A DNA stretch of 64,000 nucleotides from Mycolicibacterium baixiangningiae (GTDB taxonomy: Bacteria > Actinomycetota > Actinomycetes > Mycobacteriales > Mycobacteriaceae): the NCBI RefSeq assembly GCF_016313185.1, contig NZ_CP066218.1, positions 248,001 to 312,000 on the forward strand. The letters run 5' to 3'. A program made the translations under genes and the position numbers. Below the pieces are notes generated by a model, which was not told the origin of the DNA, searched no databases, and worked only from the letters and a program-made list of their open reading frames with translations. Shown piece after piece: positions 50,748-59,700 of the stretch (positions are counted from its first letter, which is position 1; each line of letters opens with the position of its first letter).

Positions 50748-51629
50748 GTGGATCTGGTCCGGCATCTGCAGTACTTCGTTGCCGTCGCCGAACACCGGCA
50801 TTTCGGCCGGGCCGCGACGACATTGGGTCTCACCCAGCCGCCCGTGTCGCAGGGTTTGCGGCGTCTCGAGACCCACCTCGGCCTGCGGTTGATCGAACGC
50901 GCCCGCGACGGCGCCATGGTGACCGCGGAGGGAGCGGCCCTGCTACCGCGTGCCCGGCTCATCATCGAGGATTCGCGGCGGTTCCTCGACGACGCCGCAG
51001 ACCTGCTCGGCGCGCTACACGTGCTGCGCTGGGGTGCGACACCGCAACTCGACGACGAGGTCGTGGCTCGCTGCGTCGACGGCCTCAGACGGGCGATGAC
51101 GCCGGCCGGCGCCCCGGTGAGGACGGTGACCGCGGACACCGTCCAGCTCGTCTCCGATGTCCGGCGAGGCGTGCTGCAGCTTGCGGTCGTCGAACACCCG
51201 ACACTGGTCGACGGCGTGATCGCGGGTCCGGTCGTGACGCTGAACCGCAGCGTGGTGCTGCCGGCCGGGCACCGGGCGGCGAAAGCGAAATCGCCACGCG
51301 CGCAGATGCTCAGCGACCTCGAGCTCGCGACCGTGCCCCGGGAGGCGAACCCGGCCGGATACGACCTGCTGTTGGACAGTTTGCGCCGGCGCGGCCTGGA
51401 CGTCGTGATCCGGCCGGCCGCCACCCATCGCGACGTGTCCGCTGCGGTTGCCTCCGGCGGTTGTTTTGGGATGGCAACCGGTGGGGCGCCGGTGCACACC
51501 GGCACCGTCCACCGGCGGATGCTCGTCGACGAGGTCGCGATGCGGGTGCGTATCGTGGCCACGGCGGGCTTGGACCTCGATCACCTGGTGTACGCCGTCG
51601 ACCGAGAATTGTTGCGGGCGAGTCGATGA
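50748..51629 (+). CDS. LysR-family transcriptional regulator
   Basis: A 293-residue LTTR. The helix-turn-helix (about residues 3-62) contains YFVAVAEHRHFGRAATTLGL and QPPVSQGLRRLETHLGLRL; the effector domain follows from about 90. The GTG at 50748 is chosen because it starts the conserved LVRHLQYF and lies six bases after TTGTAT; the in-frame opening from 50592 would overlap the beta-lactamase promoter. It overlaps the downstream serine-hydrolase gene by ATGA. Divergent from the beta-lactamase and coupled to a hydrolase, it probably controls both. Confidence 0.88.
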   Translation: MDLVRHLQYFVAVAEHRHFGRAATTLGLTQPPVSQGLRRLETHLGLRLIERARDGAMVTAEGAALLPRARLIIEDSRRFLDDAADLLGALHVLRWGATPQLDDEVVARCVDGLRRAMTPAGAPVRTVTADTVQLVSDVRRGVLQLAVVEHPTLVDGVIAGPVVTLNRSVVLPAGHRAAKAKSPRAQMLSDLELATVPREANPAGYDLLLDSLRRRGLDVVIRPAATHRDVSAAVASGGCFGMATGGAPVHTGTVHRRMLVDEVAMRVRIVATAGLDLDHLVYAVDRELLRASR

Positions 51630-52576
51630 GCGTGGAGGACGACATCGCAGCTGTATTCGCCGACGCCGGTTGCCGCGGCTGGCTGCGTGCAGAACTGGTC
51701 GGTCGACCGGGACCCGCCGTCGACCTCGGCGGGGAGTCGCCGGTGGTCGCCGCGTCGGTGTACAAGGTGCTGGTACTCCTCGCGGTCGGCCGCGCGTTCG
51801 ACGCCGGCCAACTCGACCCGCACGCCACCGTCCGGGTGGTGCCGCGTGAATGCACCCCCGGCCCAACGGGGCTGAGCCTGTTCAGCGATCCGGTCACGCT
51901 GTCCTGGCTGGACCTCAGCCGCCTCATGATCACGCTGTCGGACAACGCGGCCGCCGATGTGCTGTTGGCGGCTGTGGGGCTGGACGCGGTGCACGCCCTG
52001 ATCGACGAGCTGGGGTTGGCGGCGACCCGGGTGGTCGGCGGCACCGCCGCGCTGCAGAAGCAGGTCATCCATGACACCGGCGCCCTTTCCCTCGGCGAGG
52101 CGGTGGGCCTGCTGGCCAGCAACAACGCGATCCACGAAAGCGCGGCATTCGACCCGGCATACACGACCGCAACCAGCGCAGCGGACATCAACCGGGTGCT
52201 GGCCGGGATCTGGACCGATGCGGTGGCATCACCCGATACTTGCGCGACGATGAGATCCATCCTGGCCCAGCAGATCTGGCCGCACCGTATTCGGTCGGCG
52301 TTCCCATACGCCGACGTCACGGTCGCCGGAAAGACGGGCACGATCGGACCCATCCGCAACGAGGTCGCGATCATTGCATACCCGGACGAGGTCCCGATCG
52401 CGGTGTCGGTGTTCACCAGGGCCGCCCGGTCAGACGTCTACCTGCCGATCGTGGACCACGCCATTGGTCGTGCGGCACACCTCGCCGTCACGGCACTGCG
52501 CCGCGAGGCCAACGTCGAGAAGTTGCCCGTGTATGACCGAACCGTCAGCGACGTGCCCCAGCCGATCTCGCGATGA
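51626..52576 (+). CDS. Beta-lactamase-like serine hydrolase without signal peptide
   Basis: A 316-residue protein of the class A beta-lactamase superfamily. SVYK (Ser-Lys, about residue 46), LSDNAAADVLL (SDN) and AGKTGTIG (KTG) are all in order. There is no signal peptide, so it is probably cytosolic, unlike true beta-lactamases; a role in turnover of imported muropeptide or other amides is conceivable. A Glu166-type motif is not clearly visible. The ATG overlaps the LysR stop. The last ten residues, VSDVPQPISR, come from a 36-bp repeat that also ends tmaT, so its native C-terminus may have been replaced. It overlaps the convergent acyl-CoA synthetase by 32 bases. Confidence 0.82.
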   Translation: MSVEDDIAAVFADAGCRGWLRAELVGRPGPAVDLGGESPVVAASVYKVLVLLAVGRAFDAGQLDPHATVRVVPRECTPGPTGLSLFSDPVTLSWLDLSRLMITLSDNAAADVLLAAVGLDAVHALIDELGLAATRVVGGTAALQKQVIHDTGALSLGEAVGLLASNNAIHESAAFDPAYTTATSAADINRVLAGIWTDAVASPDTCATMRSILAQQIWPHRIRSAFPYADVTVAGKTGTIGPIRNEVAIIAYPDEVPIAVSVFTRAARSDVYLPIVDHAIGRAAHLAVTALRREANVEKLPVYDRTVSDVPQPISR

Positions 52577-52579
52577 TCT
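52544..52579. repeat. 36-bp direct repeat, right copy
   Basis: Matches 49655-49690 at 34 of 36 positions. It encodes the serine-hydrolase C-terminus on the plus strand and the C-terminus (EIIARSAGARR) of the acyl-CoA synthetase on the minus strand. Confidence 0.85.
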
Positions 52580-54020
52580 CCGCGCGCACCGCCGACCGGC
52601 GGGCCTTGCCCGCGTCGTCGCGTAGCGGATGGTCGGTGAACTCGACCGTGCGCGGCACCTTGTAGGCCGCCAGGCGTTCGGCCACGAACGCCGTCACCGC
52701 CGCCTCGTCGAGCGCCGATCCGGCCAGTGGCTGCACCAGCGCGTAGGGCACCTGGCCGAGGTCGTCGTCCGGGACACCGACCACGAGGCACGACAGCACC
52801 TCGGGATGCGCCGAGAGCGCCGACTCGATCTCGGCCGGGTACACGTTGCGGCCGCCGACGGTGAACATGTCGACGCGCCGGTCGTTGAGATAGAGGAAAC
52901 CGTCGTCGTCGAAATAGCCGAGATCGCCCAGCGAGTCCCACCCGTCGCGGCTCTTGGCGGTGCTGCCGATGTACCGGTAGGTGGGCGCGGCGCCCGGCGA
53001 GCGGCGCATGTAGACCTCGCCGACGACGCCGGTCGGACACGGGTTGCCGTCGTCGTCGAGCACCGTCATCTCCCCGGCCACCACGACACCCACCGACCCG
53101 CGGTGGGCCAGCCACTGCTCACCGGAGATGAACGTCAGCGCCTGTAACTCGGTGCCGCCGTACAGTTCCCACAGCACCTGCGGCCCCAGCAGGTCGATCC
53201 AGGCCTCCTTGACCGCTGGCGGGCACGGCGCCCCGACATGCCAGAACCGCCGGATCGACGACAGGTCGTAGGCGTCGGGATCGGCTCGGTACACGGGCAG
53301 CAGCCGCTGCATGATCGTGGGCACCGTGGTCAGGAACGTGACCCGATGGTGGGTGACCAGGCGGAGGAACTCGTGCGGGTCGAACCGGGGCATCAGCACC
53401 AGGTGGTGGCCCATCAACAGGCCGATCGCGAACGTCGTGAACCCGGTGTTGTGGCTCATCGGCACTGAGATCAGGTTGACGTCGCCGGGTTCGGCGCCCA
53501 GCGGCAGACCGATCGCCGACGGCACCCGGCTGTCGCCGCCGGCCTCGATGAGCTTCGGTCTGCCGGTACTGCCGCCGGAGGCCATCGACTTCCACACCGG
53601 TGAGACGGCTGCGGCCAGCGGATCGGCCGACAGCGCCGGGTCCGGCACGAAGTCGACTGGCACACTGGGCGATACGCCGTTGGGATCGGTACGCCCGACC
53701 AGCAGGGCGGGTGGACGCAGCGCCAGCAGGCCGGCGAGCTCGGCGTCCGGTAGCCGGGCCGACAGCGGTTGCGGCACCGCGCCTAGCTTCCACGTCGCGA
53801 GCACCGCTTCCACCCACTCGATGGAGTTGGGCAGCAGCACCGTGACGTAATCACCCTGTCGCACACCCAGGTCGGCGTACGCGCGGGACAGGCGGTTGGT
53901 CGACGCGTCGAGTTCACCGCGGGTGACGGTGCGGCCGGCGCAGGTGAGCGCCGGTGCGTCGGGATCGCGCGCCGCCAGATCCGAGAACTGCGTCCCGATC
54001 GGGGGTACGCCGTCGACCAC
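52545..54020 (-). CDS. AMP-forming acyl-CoA synthetase
   Basis: A 491-residue ANL-family ligase. The P-loop is the variant MASGGSTGRPKLI rather than TSGTTG, as in bile-acid- and aryl-CoA ligases of the BaiB/CaiC type. VPMSHNTGFTTF, YGGTELQALT and VGGRNVYPAEIESAL follow in order. The expected C-terminal Lys lies in LRDDAGKARRSAV. The GTG at 54020 starts one base after the php stop, so the two leftward genes form an operon. Its 3' end overlaps the cassette repeat. The substrate is probably a ring- or branched-chain carboxylate; this is inference from the variant motif. Confidence 0.88.
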   Translation of the reverse strand: MVDGVPPIGTQFSDLAARDPDAPALTCAGRTVTRGELDASTNRLSRAYADLGVRQGDYVTVLLPNSIEWVEAVLATWKLGAVPQPLSARLPDAELAGLLALRPPALLVGRTDPNGVSPSVPVDFVPDPALSADPLAAAVSPVWKSMASGGSTGRPKLIEAGGDSRVPSAIGLPLGAEPGDVNLISVPMSHNTGFTTFAIGLLMGHHLVLMPRFDPHEFLRLVTHHRVTFLTTVPTIMQRLLPVYRADPDAYDLSSIRRFWHVGAPCPPAVKEAWIDLLGPQVLWELYGGTELQALTFISGEQWLAHRGSVGVVVAGEMTVLDDDGNPCPTGVVGEVYMRRSPGAAPTYRYIGSTAKSRDGWDSLGDLGYFDDDGFLYLNDRRVDMFTVGGRNVYPAEIESALSAHPEVLSCLVVGVPDDDLGQVPYALVQPLAGSALDEAAVTAFVAERLAAYKVPRTVEFTDHPLRDDAGKARRSAVRAEIIARSAGARR

Positions 54021-54021
54021 C

Positions 54022-54999
54022 TCAGTACCCGCCCGAGTGCTCGAAGATGCGCCGCGGATTGTCGACGAGCATGGTGGTGAGCTGCTCGTCGCTGACTCCG
54101 CGGGCGCGCAGCGCGGGCAGCACGTCGTTGTGGATGTGCAGGTAGTGCCAGTTCGGCATCACCGCCGACACCGCCTCCTCCGGCAGCGCGTCGAAGTAGC
54201 AGGAGGCGTCGTGGGACAGCACCAAGTGATCGGCGTGGCCGCGCTCGCACAGCGTCGCCACGGTCGCCACCCGGTCCTCGAACCCCAGGAACGCGTCGAC
54301 CCCGAACCGGTCCATGCCGATGTAGGAGCCCGCCGCCATCAGCTCTTCGAGATAGTCCAGGTCGGTGGTGTCACCGGAATGCCCGATCACCACCCGCGAC
54401 AGGTCGACGTCCTCCTCGGCGAAGACGCGCTGCTGCTCGAGCCCGCGCCGCGTGGCGGCGTGGGTGTGGGTGGAGATCGGCACCCCGGTCTGGCGGTGCG
54501 CCTGCGCGACCGCTCGCAGCACCCGCTCCACGCCCGGGGTGACGCCGGGTTCGTCCGTGGCGCACTTGAGGATCGCGGCCTTCACGCCCGTGTCGGCGAT
54601 ACCGTGCTCGATGTCACGGACGAACATGTCGGCCATGACCTCCGGACCGCCCAGTGCGGTCCCGGGGCCGGTGAAGTGGAAGAAGAACGGCACGTCGTTG
54701 TAGGTGTACAGCCCGGTCGCCACGACGATGTTGAGGTCGGTGGCCGCGGCGATGCGTGCAATGCGGGGGATGTAGCGGCCCAGCCCCACCACGGTGAGGT
54801 CGACGATGGTGTCGACCCCGCGTGACTTCAGTTCGTCGAGCCGGGCGATCGCGTCGGCTTCGCGCTTGCCCTCGTCACCCCACGCCTCCGGATAGTTGAG
54901 CAGGATCTCCGTGGTCATGATGAACACATGCTCATGCATGAGCGTGACGCCGAGGTCGGTGGTGTCGATCGCGCCCGCCGCGGTATTCAACTGTGGCAC
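54022..54999 (-). CDS. php: Phosphotriesterase-like lactonase
   Basis: A 325-residue binuclear-metal amidohydrolase, almost exactly the length of M. tuberculosis Rv0230c. The metal ligands are visible: LMHEHVF (HxH), AAILKCATDE with the carboxylated Lys, STHTHAA, VIGHSGD and LSHDASCYF (Asp). The characterised homologue is a quorum-lactone-type lactonase with weak phosphotriesterase activity. The GTG start lies seven bases after TAGCAT (minus strand, 55007-55012), giving a leaderless transcript. It is the first gene of the php-ligase operon and divergent from the MFS gene. Confidence 0.93.
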   Translation of the reverse strand: MPQLNTAAGAIDTTDLGVTLMHEHVFIMTTEILLNYPEAWGDEGKREADAIARLDELKSRGVDTIVDLTVVGLGRYIPRIARIAAATDLNIVVATGLYTYNDVPFFFHFTGPGTALGGPEVMADMFVRDIEHGIADTGVKAAILKCATDEPGVTPGVERVLRAVAQAHRQTGVPISTHTHAATRRGLEQQRVFAEEDVDLSRVVIGHSGDTTDLDYLEELMAAGSYIGMDRFGVDAFLGFEDRVATVATLCERGHADHLVLSHDASCYFDALPEEAVSAVMPNWHYLHIHNDVLPALRARGVSDEQLTTMLVDNPRRIFEHSGGY

Positions 55000-55133
55000 A
55001 AGCCCGATGCTAGGGCTGCGGCAGACGGGGTGTCGGCGTTTGATGGGATCGGCGCACGTCTGCTCTCACCGGCCGCCGCTCTTACCGGCCGCCGCAGTGG
55101 GTACCCGGTACCGACCTCAGGGAGGAACACCGC

Positions 55134-56735
55134 ATGGCCACACCGCTACCACGACCCGTGGTGTCCTCGTGGGCGCCGCTGGCGTCGCCGGTCTACCGGG
55201 CGCTGTGGATCGCGCAGTTCGTGTCGAACCTCGGCACGTGGATGCAGACCGTCGGCGCACAGTGGATGCTCGTCGGCGACCCCGCGGCCGCGGTGCTGGT
55301 GCCGCTGGTGCAGACCGCGACGACCCTGCCGGTCATGCTGCTGGCGCTGCCCTCGGGGGTGCTCGCCGACCTGATCGACCGGCGGCGGCTGCTGCTCGCC
55401 ACCCAGGGCGCGATGGCGTCCGGGGTGGCCACGCTGGCGCTGTTGAGCGGGTTCGGGCTGGCGACGCCGACCGTCCTGCTGCTCCTGCTGTTCGTGATCG
55501 GCTGCGGACAGGCGCTGACAGCCCCGGCCTGGCAGGCGATTCAGCCGGAACTGGTTCCGCGGGAACAGATTCCGGCTGCAGCGGCGCTGACCAGCATGAG
55601 CATGAACGGGGCGAGGGCGATCGGCCCCGCGATCGCGGGCGTCCTGGTGTCGCTGTGGGGTCCCACCACGGTGTTCGCGCTCAACACGTTCTCGTTCATC
55701 GGCATCGTCATGGTGTTGCTGGCGTGGCGGCGGCCCGCCACCGAATCGCTGATGCCCGTCGAGCGGCCGATGTCCGCGCTCAGCGCCGGCGGACGGTTCA
55801 TCCGCAGCTCGCCGGTGATCCGGCGGATCCTGCTGCGTACCGTGCTGTTCATCGCTCCGGCCAGCGCCCTGTGGGGCCTGCTCGCGGTGATCGCCGCGAA
55901 CCAGCTGAACCTGTCGTCGTCGGGATACGGGCTGCTGCTCGGTGCGCTGGGCGTCGGGGCGGTGCTGGGCGCGGTGGCCTTGTCGCGGCTGCAGGCCGTC
56001 TTCGGGCAGAACCAGCTGCTGGCGATGGCGGCGGTCGGCTTCGCGGCCGCGACCGCGGTGCTGGCGACGGTGCATGTCCTGGCCGTGGTCCTCGCCGCGC
56101 TGGTGCTCGGCGGGGTGTCGTGGCTGCTGACGCTGTCGACGCTCAACGCGTCGATGCAGCTGAGCCTGCCCGCCTGGGTGCGGGCGCGCGGCCTGTCGGT
56201 CTACCAGCTGGCGTTCATGGGTGGGCAGGCGATCGGCTCGCTCGTGTGGGGTCTGGTCGCGGGCGCGACGAGCGGTGTGACGTCGTTGCTGATCAGCGCC
56301 GGCCTTCTCGTCGGGTGCGCGGTGTCGGTCATCTGGTGGCCGCTGCACCCCGGCACCGGGCACATCGACGTCACCCCGTCGGCGCACTGGGGCGAACCCG
56401 CCCTGCTGTTCGAGCCCGACCCGCAGGACGGACCGGTCGTGGTGCTCCAGTCCTACTTGGTGACCCCGGAGGACGAAGCGGGCTTCCTGTCGGCGATGGA
56501 TCGGGTTCGGCGGTCGCGGCAGCGCACCGGCGCGATGCAGTGGGGGCTGTTCCGCAGCGGCGAATCCGCCGACACCTTCGTCGAGTTGTTCGTCGTCCGG
56601 TCCTGGGACGAACACCTGCGCCAGCACCTCGTCCGTCAGACGGGTCTGGACCTCGCCCTCGAACAGGAACTCGAGCGGTTCGTGCACGGCGAGTCGACGT
56701 TGCGGCATTTCATCGCGGTGCGGACCGTCCGCTGA
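55134..56735 (+). CDS. MFS transporter with C-terminal cytosolic domain
   Basis: A 533-residue protein. The first 415 residues form 12 membrane helices of the MFS_3 (enterobactin-exporter-like) group, with SNLGTWMQTVGAQWML in helix 1 and the loop ADLIDRRRLLL. The last 110 residues (VVVLQSYLVTPEDEAGFL to HFIAVRTVR) resemble an antibiotic-biosynthesis-monooxygenase-type alpha/beta domain, a fusion seen in this transporter group. GGGAGGAACACC precedes the ATG. The substrate is unknown; efflux of a small lipophilic compound is likely. It overlaps the convergent aftD gene by 26 bases. Confidence 0.88.
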   Translation: MATPLPRPVVSSWAPLASPVYRALWIAQFVSNLGTWMQTVGAQWMLVGDPAAAVLVPLVQTATTLPVMLLALPSGVLADLIDRRRLLLATQGAMASGVATLALLSGFGLATPTVLLLLLFVIGCGQALTAPAWQAIQPELVPREQIPAAAALTSMSMNGARAIGPAIAGVLVSLWGPTTVFALNTFSFIGIVMVLLAWRRPATESLMPVERPMSALSAGGRFIRSSPVIRRILLRTVLFIAPASALWGLLAVIAANQLNLSSSGYGLLLGALGVGAVLGAVALSRLQAVFGQNQLLAMAAVGFAAATAVLATVHVLAVVLAALVLGGVSWLLTLSTLNASMQLSLPAWVRARGLSVYQLAFMGGQAIGSLVWGLVAGATSGVTSLLISAGLLVGCAVSVIWWPLHPGTGHIDVTPSAHWGEPALLFEPDPQDGPVVVLQSYLVTPEDEAGFLSAMDRVRRSRQRTGAMQWGLFRSGESADTFVELFVVRSWDEHLRQHLVRQTGLDLALEQELERFVHGESTLRHFIAVRTVR

Positions 56736-59700
56736 GCGGCACCGCTGAGGCGGCCAGCGCCGCCACCGACATCAGCGCCAGCAGCTGCACACCCGCCGAA
56801 TGTCCGACGTACCCGTCCACTGAACGCCACGGGTTCTGGGACAGCACCGCACCGGCCAGCGTCAGTCCGCCGGCGCTCACACCGAGGGTGAGCCGGTCGA
56901 GGAGCCGTTCCCGGTGCCGCAACAGGAATCGTGCCCCGAGCGCAGCGCCGACCACGAGTAGCCCGGCCCATCCGGAGATCACCGCCCCGACGGTCAGCGC
57001 ACCCGCCACGGCCACCGCCACCGGGGGCCGCCATGGACGCGCGGGCTCATCGTCGCGGCGGCGGCGCGCGGGGAGCCAGGCCAGCAGTGCGAGGACGGGC
57101 AGCAGCGCCAGTCCCGAGAGCAGTCCGGCGCGGTAGAGCGTGTTCGACGCGAAGGACAGCGTGACGGCCCCGTCGGCGTCCGCGGGTACCACCCACCCCT
57201 GCTGCCAGCCGTTGACCACCACGGGAGTCAGCGCGTCACCGCCCGGGCCGTGGGCCCGCCATCCCGGGTTGACGCTCTCGGGCACCACCAGCACGCGGTC
57301 GCGTGGCGCCCCGGTCACGGTCACCTCGCGCCGGTCGGCGCTCCACGCGCCGGTGTCGGCGGGGGTCGTCGGTGCGGGCGCGATGTCGCGGGCCGAGGGC
57401 GCGGCCAGCTGAACCCCGTCGACGACGAAGGTGGCGCCGGGGCTGATCAGCAGCTCCTGCTCGCCTGCGGGCAGGGGGATCGGCTCGGTGCGGCACGGCC
57501 GGGCGGGTACGGGTTCACCGTCGAGCAACGCCCCGACGGTGGTGGTCACCGAGGTGGGCACGAACTGTCCGGCGACGCCGATGATCGGACCCTGTCCGCA
57601 CGGCACGCTCACGGTGCGGGCACGGTTCCCGGCCGCGTCGGCCGCCGCGATCGGGTTGCCACGCCGGTCCAGCACGGTCACTTCGGCCAGGCCGGGCGGT
57701 TTGAGCTGATCGAAGCCGAGCGAGGTGCGGTCGATGATGTCGTTCCAGTCCAGCAGCGACAGCTCGACGGTGTCGGTTCGGTGCGGTGCCAACGGGATGG
57801 TCTGCGTGTCGCTGTCACCGGAGAGGCGACGTGCCTGCGCGCCGTTACCGAGGTCGACCGCGACCATCGTCGGATGGGCGGGCGGCTCGGTCGCGCTCGG
57901 CGTGATCCGTAGCGCGGCGACCTCGGCCGGGGCTGGCAGCGTCAGCGTCAGCGTCGGTGCGCTGTGCTGCTGTACGACGCGCTGCGGGGCGGTCCACGCG
58001 GTGCGGGGGTCGCCGTCGCCGGCGGCGAAGGCCGACCCCAGGACGTCGAGGGCGTCGGCGTCACCGGCCACCAGGGTGGTGCCGGGCTGGCGGATCAGCT
58101 CGGCCAGTCGCGGACCCTGGCGCGCACGCACCCACACCGTCGGCCGCACCTCTGTCGGCTCCGGCACCGTCAGCGTCCGGCTCAGGTTCACCGGCTCCTC
58201 GGGGGAGAGCGCCATGGCGGCAGCGCATTTCACGCCGTCGGGACTGTCCACGCAGCCCGGCCGGCCCAGCAGCTCCGCGCCGAGGTCCCACAGCGCGACG
58301 GCGGAACCCGCGGGCGGCCCGGGCACCTCGACGGTGTGCCGCAGCTGGATCGGCGTCGCGAAACCGTTCGCGTCGTATTGGGTGACCGACAGGTCGGTGA
58401 TGCCGAACTGCACGCCCGCCGAACCGTCGTCGGTCCCGGTCGCGGTGATCCGCACCCAGGGGGTCTCGCCGTAGGGGAGAGCCACCGTCAGCGGTTTGCC
58501 GGCCTCCTCGAAGCGCAGGGTGCTGGTGCCGTTGACGGTCGCCACCTCCATTCGCCGGATCTGCGCGCCGACCGCGGTGGCGCTGGGCGTGATGGTGATG
58601 GTGGCGTTGGTGACGGGTTTGTCGAAGTCGACCTGCAGCCACTGCCCGAGCGCGGCCTGCAGAGCGTTGGACACCCAGCTCGTCGACGTGTCGGCGTCGA
58701 TGGCCGCGGTCGGACCGGTGGCGGGCGCGACGCTCGGCAGTGCGGTCGAGTCGGCCGCCGAACTCGACACGGACAACCGGCCGCCGGTCCACCGGCCGTA
58801 GACGAGGTCGGCACCGTCGGACGGGTAGTCGGGCACCCGGTTGAAGGTGTGCCGCGCATCGTCGGGGGTGCGGATCGCCGACGAATGGTCGTCGACGCGG
58901 CCGTAGTCGGTCTCCCGCGCGGCCGGGGTGTCGGTGACGGTCACCAGCGGCGCGGGTAGCCCGGCGCGTTCGGCGTCGGCGGTCAGCAGCATCGGGCCCA
59001 GGGGCGGCCGGTCGAGCAGGCGACGGCGTTCGTCGAGGCGCAGCAGTGCCTCGGGCGCACCGTCGACCCGTGCCATCGCCTCGGCGTCGACGAGGTACGG
59101 CGCCGACGGATTCTGTTGGGTGTCAACGCGATAGATCTCGACGGCCGGATAGGGGGGCCGCAGTCCGCTGTCGGAGACGAAGCCCTCGAGGGTGCCTGCG
59201 CCGACCGGGTCACCGAACTGCGCGACCCGCCTCAGTCCGGGTGAGCCGTCGATCGCGCGGTGCACCAGCACGGGCCGCGCGGAGCGGGACGACTCGGGGT
59301 CGAGGTCGTTGCGCACCACGATGTACGAAATTCCTTGGCGCGCAAGGGTGTCTGCGAGTCCCGCGGAGGGGCGGCCCGCGGCGAACAGGCGCTGCACCGA
59401 ATCGAGGGCGCGGATGGTCTCCGGCGGGGTCAGCGGTATCGAATCCCGCACACCCCAAGGGCTTTGGCCGAGAACCTGCAGGGGTTCGTCGTGGCTGCTG
59501 CCCCACACCTGGGTGGCGAACGGTGCCCCCGGCGCCACCAGCACCCGCCCCGCCGTGGGGTCACCGGTGTTGTTGGCGTCCAGCCACGCCGCGGTCTCGT
59601 GCCAGTAGTCCGGGATGGCGGTGAACGCTCCCGGGGCGGTCAGCCGGCCCGTCCACGCCAGCGAGGTGCCCGCGGCCAGGGCGGCGAGGACGACGATGCC

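Noticed and set aside
49655..52579. Insertion sequence or integron
   Set aside because: The direct repeat flanks the cassette, but no transposase, integrase, terminal inverted repeat or attC-like structure is seen.
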